DNA from: Cloacimonetes bacterium UBA3541
GTDB lineage: Bacteria; Cloacimonadota; Cloacimonadia; Cloacimonadales; Cloacimonadaceae
Reading direction: 5' to 3'
Length of the DNA stretch: 25,293 nucleotides
Assembly (NCBI GenBank): GCA_002376725.1
Contig: DFOM01000002.1
Span: 1-25,293 of the forward strand
A program made the position numbers and the translations under genes. Positions 24,401-25,293 of this stretch are shown in pieces. Numbering within the stretch: the stretch's first letter is position 1; the number at the start of each line of letters is the position of its first letter. The notes under the pieces are model-generated. The model saw only the letters and a list, made by a program, of their open reading frames with translations. It was not told where the DNA came from and ran no database searches.

Positions 24401-24798
24401 AACCTTCATATTTAGAGATAGATGGTACTGCTCTAGCTAATCTGGGTTATATAACGCATTTTTCTAATCCAGCTAAATCCAACTTAATTAATCAGATACT
24501 ATATCTATTTTCGCAACTGGGATGGATACCTCTTGCTGGAGGCGATATCAATTATTGGAATCAATTAGTAGAACAGAGAATTCAAAGAGGTTTTAAACAA
24601 AAGATAAATTCCTATTTGCCTGAGAAATTAGAACTTAGAGATTTGCGTGAATATGTGCTCCCGGTCAATGATATAGTGAATCAGAAGATAAACATACTTT
24701 ATGAAAAGAGAAAAGAGCCGAGTAGTTTTGAAAGAAGATTACAAAAAAGGTCTATTGAAAAAAATGTAGTTGCTATTTGGAGAGTAAATAGTCGATGA
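21418..24798 (+). CDS. Large NuoG-like iron-sulfur subunit with inserted GltD/NfnB module
   Basis: About 1126 residues, predicted soluble. Order: N-terminal [2Fe-2S] ferredoxin (Cys34, 45, 48, 62); His94 and Cys98/102/106, where a NuoG-type His-Cys motif merges into a GltD-type iron-sulfur segment (also Cys145/149/153); a GltD/NfnB FAD-NAD(P)H module (about 190-505) with FAD loop GAGPSG (198-203), pyridine-nucleotide loop GGGNTA (328-333) and FAD-closing GGDFRRGPATAVEAIADG (476-493); a resumed NuoG-like Cys-rich segment (574-591); two [4Fe-4S] sites (Cys624/627/630/634 and 667/670/673/677); a formate-dehydrogenase-type [4Fe-4S] site (Cys703/706/710/739); and a degenerate molybdopterin-oxidoreductase-like tail. 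No H-cluster motifs are present, so it is not a hydrogenase. With the two preceding subunits it probably forms an NADH-ferredoxin-NADP bifurcating transhydrogenase like Stn. A GTG at 21409 is an alternative start; the ATG gives a standard ferredoxin N-terminus. The 3' end overlaps a transposase gene. Confidence 0.9.
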   Translation: MIEVILNGKKVESEAGITILELAKRNGIEIPTLCNDEELNPYGSCWVCLVEVKGSRGFATSCGTIIAPGMEIITDSEEIRKARKMALELLISNHYADCEAPCKLACPALVDVQSYVSLIANGQYHDAVKVIKETLPMPLSIGRICPAFCEKECRRQIVDESIAIRQLKRFAADEDLNDVWSFIPEKNEPTGKKIAVIGAGPSGLTCGYYLSNMGHQVKIFESAPEAGGWLRYGIPEYRLPKDILDREIELMCSNGMEIEYNVKLGKDISLNELSQNFDAVYIAIGAQKAVPFPVKGSDLEGCFLGVDFLRAHNMGQTPSLGKKVAIVGGGNTAIDCARTAIRLGCEVTVIYRRTRLEMPAAPEEIEAAEREGVRFHYLSNPVEYLGSDGKLQQVIIEKMELGEPDFSGRRRPIPTGKFFIEPYNSIIAAISQIPETEIFASEDNFIQGKVLPISRWQTVMADEKTMYTGLSNVFAGGDFRRGPATAVEAIADGHFAAEAIDRFLKNEEINKTSFRFDAKKGYKVQEISPEEYQQYQKIAREKMPEIPIDKAKSSFEEVELGFSETAAKYEAERCLECGCQVNEICKLREYCTDFQVDALHFPGTINKYPIDYSHPYILRDPNKCINCSRCVRTCAEIQGPAVLGYIYRGFSTIINPECGVSLTQTSCESCGKCIAVCPVGALVERNINYKLNPLEKEKTTQNCGSCGMGCSIQCQTQSGVPVLIETDEEHPGFNGRNLCFKGRFGWQAFYETDRLKTPVVKINGKWNLLDWKETFSLIQEKVKEVSSYDFEISPLITLEEMLIMEKAAKNTGSRLFAHSGYHCFSSQYLPIIPNLEPYKILDNFSEYVVIGEISQNLRTLLRLQQRKGKKLISVLCQNSTALPYADSVYSSLSVLNCHKNQLFIYNINQISERDIYEIINLAVSLDSQLGNILESTDYPNYYGLQLLNPEWQDTSDAEFVISYGTSSKISSHTRFSVAILPFIDTSSPADLILPQPSYLEIDGTALANLGYITHFSNPAKSNLINQILYLFSQLGWIPLAGGDINYWNQLVEQRIQRGFKQKINSYLPEKLELRDLREYVLPVNDIVNQKINILYEKRKEPSSFERRLQKRSIEKNVVAIWRVNSR

Positions 24799-25293
24799 TT
24801 TTCTTTCTTCTAACAGAGTTTATTCCCTGGTGGGCTTTGATTTTAAACTTGAGAGCACTGTTAACTCCTTCCAGGGAGTTAGTTGTGTTGGGGATATGAA
24901 GTTCCGGGTATTTCTGGAAGGTGAACAAATAGGGAAGATTTGACTTTATACTACGAATAGCGCTTCTAAGCTTCCTGTGAGTATAGAACCATTTTCCGGT
25001 ATTGGAGTAGGTCTTTTCCTTCAAGAATTGATTCCATTTCAACATCCACACCTCTATCAACATAGAAAACACTTCTTCACAGGATGAAGTCAAGTTATCT
25101 ACAATCTTTTGCAGTTCAATCCCGGCTTGCAGTTTCGGGCTACCGGTTAGGTATCGGGTGATAATCTGTTTCTGATGAAACTGGCACATTTGGATAGGAA
25201 TGCCTGGAAACGCAGAAAACAAACCTTTTTTACCGTCGCAGACGATACCAGAGATAGAACATCCTTGAGAAATAATATGATCTATTCCCTGCC
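24773..25293 (-). CDS. Transposase, C-terminal part (Mutator/MULE-type, IS256-like)
   Basis: A minus-strand reading frame open from the right edge to a TAG at 24773, giving about 173 residues. Its 5' part lies outside the window. The frame includes the MULE-type DDE landmarks IVCDGKKGLFSAFP and QMCQFHQKQ (catalytic Asp and the FH motif), and near the end NTTNSLEGVNSALK with the probable third acidic residue Glu. An in-frame TTG at 25222 is an internal Leu and not a start. The element is convergent with the redox operon and overlaps its last 26 bases. The exact IS family and its terminal repeats cannot be determined because only one end is visible. Confidence 0.8.
   Translation of the reverse strand, partial: QGIDHIISQGCSISGIVCDGKKGLFSAFPGIPIQMCQFHQKQIITRYLTGSPKLQAGIELQKIVDNLTSSCEEVFSMLIEVWMLKWNQFLKEKTYSNTGKWFYTHRKLRSAIRSIKSNLPYLFTFQKYPELHIPNTTNSLEGVNSALKFKIKAHQGINSVRRKKIIDYLLSK
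24773..25293 (-). mobile_element. Partial insertion sequence at the right edge
   Basis: The transposase fragment marks one end of an insertion sequence whose other end lies beyond the window. Its terminal inverted repeat should lie just past the transposase stop, roughly within 24700-24772, inside the coding region of the large redox subunit. I could not identify the repeat without the other end. The lower limit given here is the transposase stop, so the true element is slightly longer. Confidence 0.65.

Noticed and set aside
21409..24798. An iron-only hydrogenase large subunit (HydA)
   Set aside because: The iron-sulfur layout is similar, but the H-cluster Cys motifs are absent and a GltD module and molybdopterin-like tail are present instead.

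Overview
The window is an AT-rich bacterial chromosome segment with very tight gene packing. Almost everything from 532 to 18547 is on the minus strand, followed by a long intergenic region and a plus-strand redox operon. The mix of genes suits an anaerobic, amino-acid- or carboxylate-fermenting, Gram-negative-type bacterium: a flavodiiron protein, a NADH/ferredoxin/NADPH-type iron-sulfur flavoprotein complex, a GlmL/MutL-type partner of B12-dependent mutases, and a complete Bat (aerotolerance-type) operon. I suspect the Cloacimonadota ('Candidatus Cloacimonas'-like), but this is an inference from gene content and style, not something the sequence alone proves.

Layout. 1-531: non-coding in any way I can support, with a short 16-bp tandem repeat and small hairpins. 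532-5578 (minus): a compact run transcribed purS > purQ > comF-like > small unknown gene > glmL/mutL-like ATPase > unknown barrel-domain protein, with overlaps or gaps of only a few bases. 5832-14778 (minus): an eight-gene moxR/DUF58/Bat operon (moxR > DUF58 > membrane protein > batA > batB > batC > batD > batE), with a D-2-hydroxyacid dehydrogenase gene 3 bases after batE. 14890-15081: rpmB (L28) with its own likely promoter. 15195-16331: a soluble sensor-kinase-like protein with an N-terminal cNMP-binding-type domain and an Asn where the phosphorylated His should be. 16472-17653: flavodiiron protein. 17744-18547: MutM/Fpg with an altered zinc finger. 18548-19163: gene-free, with an 11-bp tandem repeat and a 16-bp palindrome. 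19164-24798 (plus): three-gene NuoE/NuoF/NuoG-GltD operon. 24773-25293: the C-terminal part of a transposase on the minus strand, running off the right edge and overlapping the end of the redox operon.

The most interesting system is the plus-strand operon. It has the cofactor layout of a HydABC/Bfu-type electron-bifurcating enzyme but no hydrogenase H-cluster domain. Instead the large subunit carries a GltD/NfnB-like FAD/NADPH module inserted inside a NuoG-like scaffold, followed by a degenerate molybdopterin-oxidoreductase-like tail. This predicts a soluble complex connecting NADH, NADPH and ferredoxin, comparable to the Sporomusa-type Nfn (Stn). Its 3' end abuts an insertion sequence, so the present C-terminus may not be ancestral.
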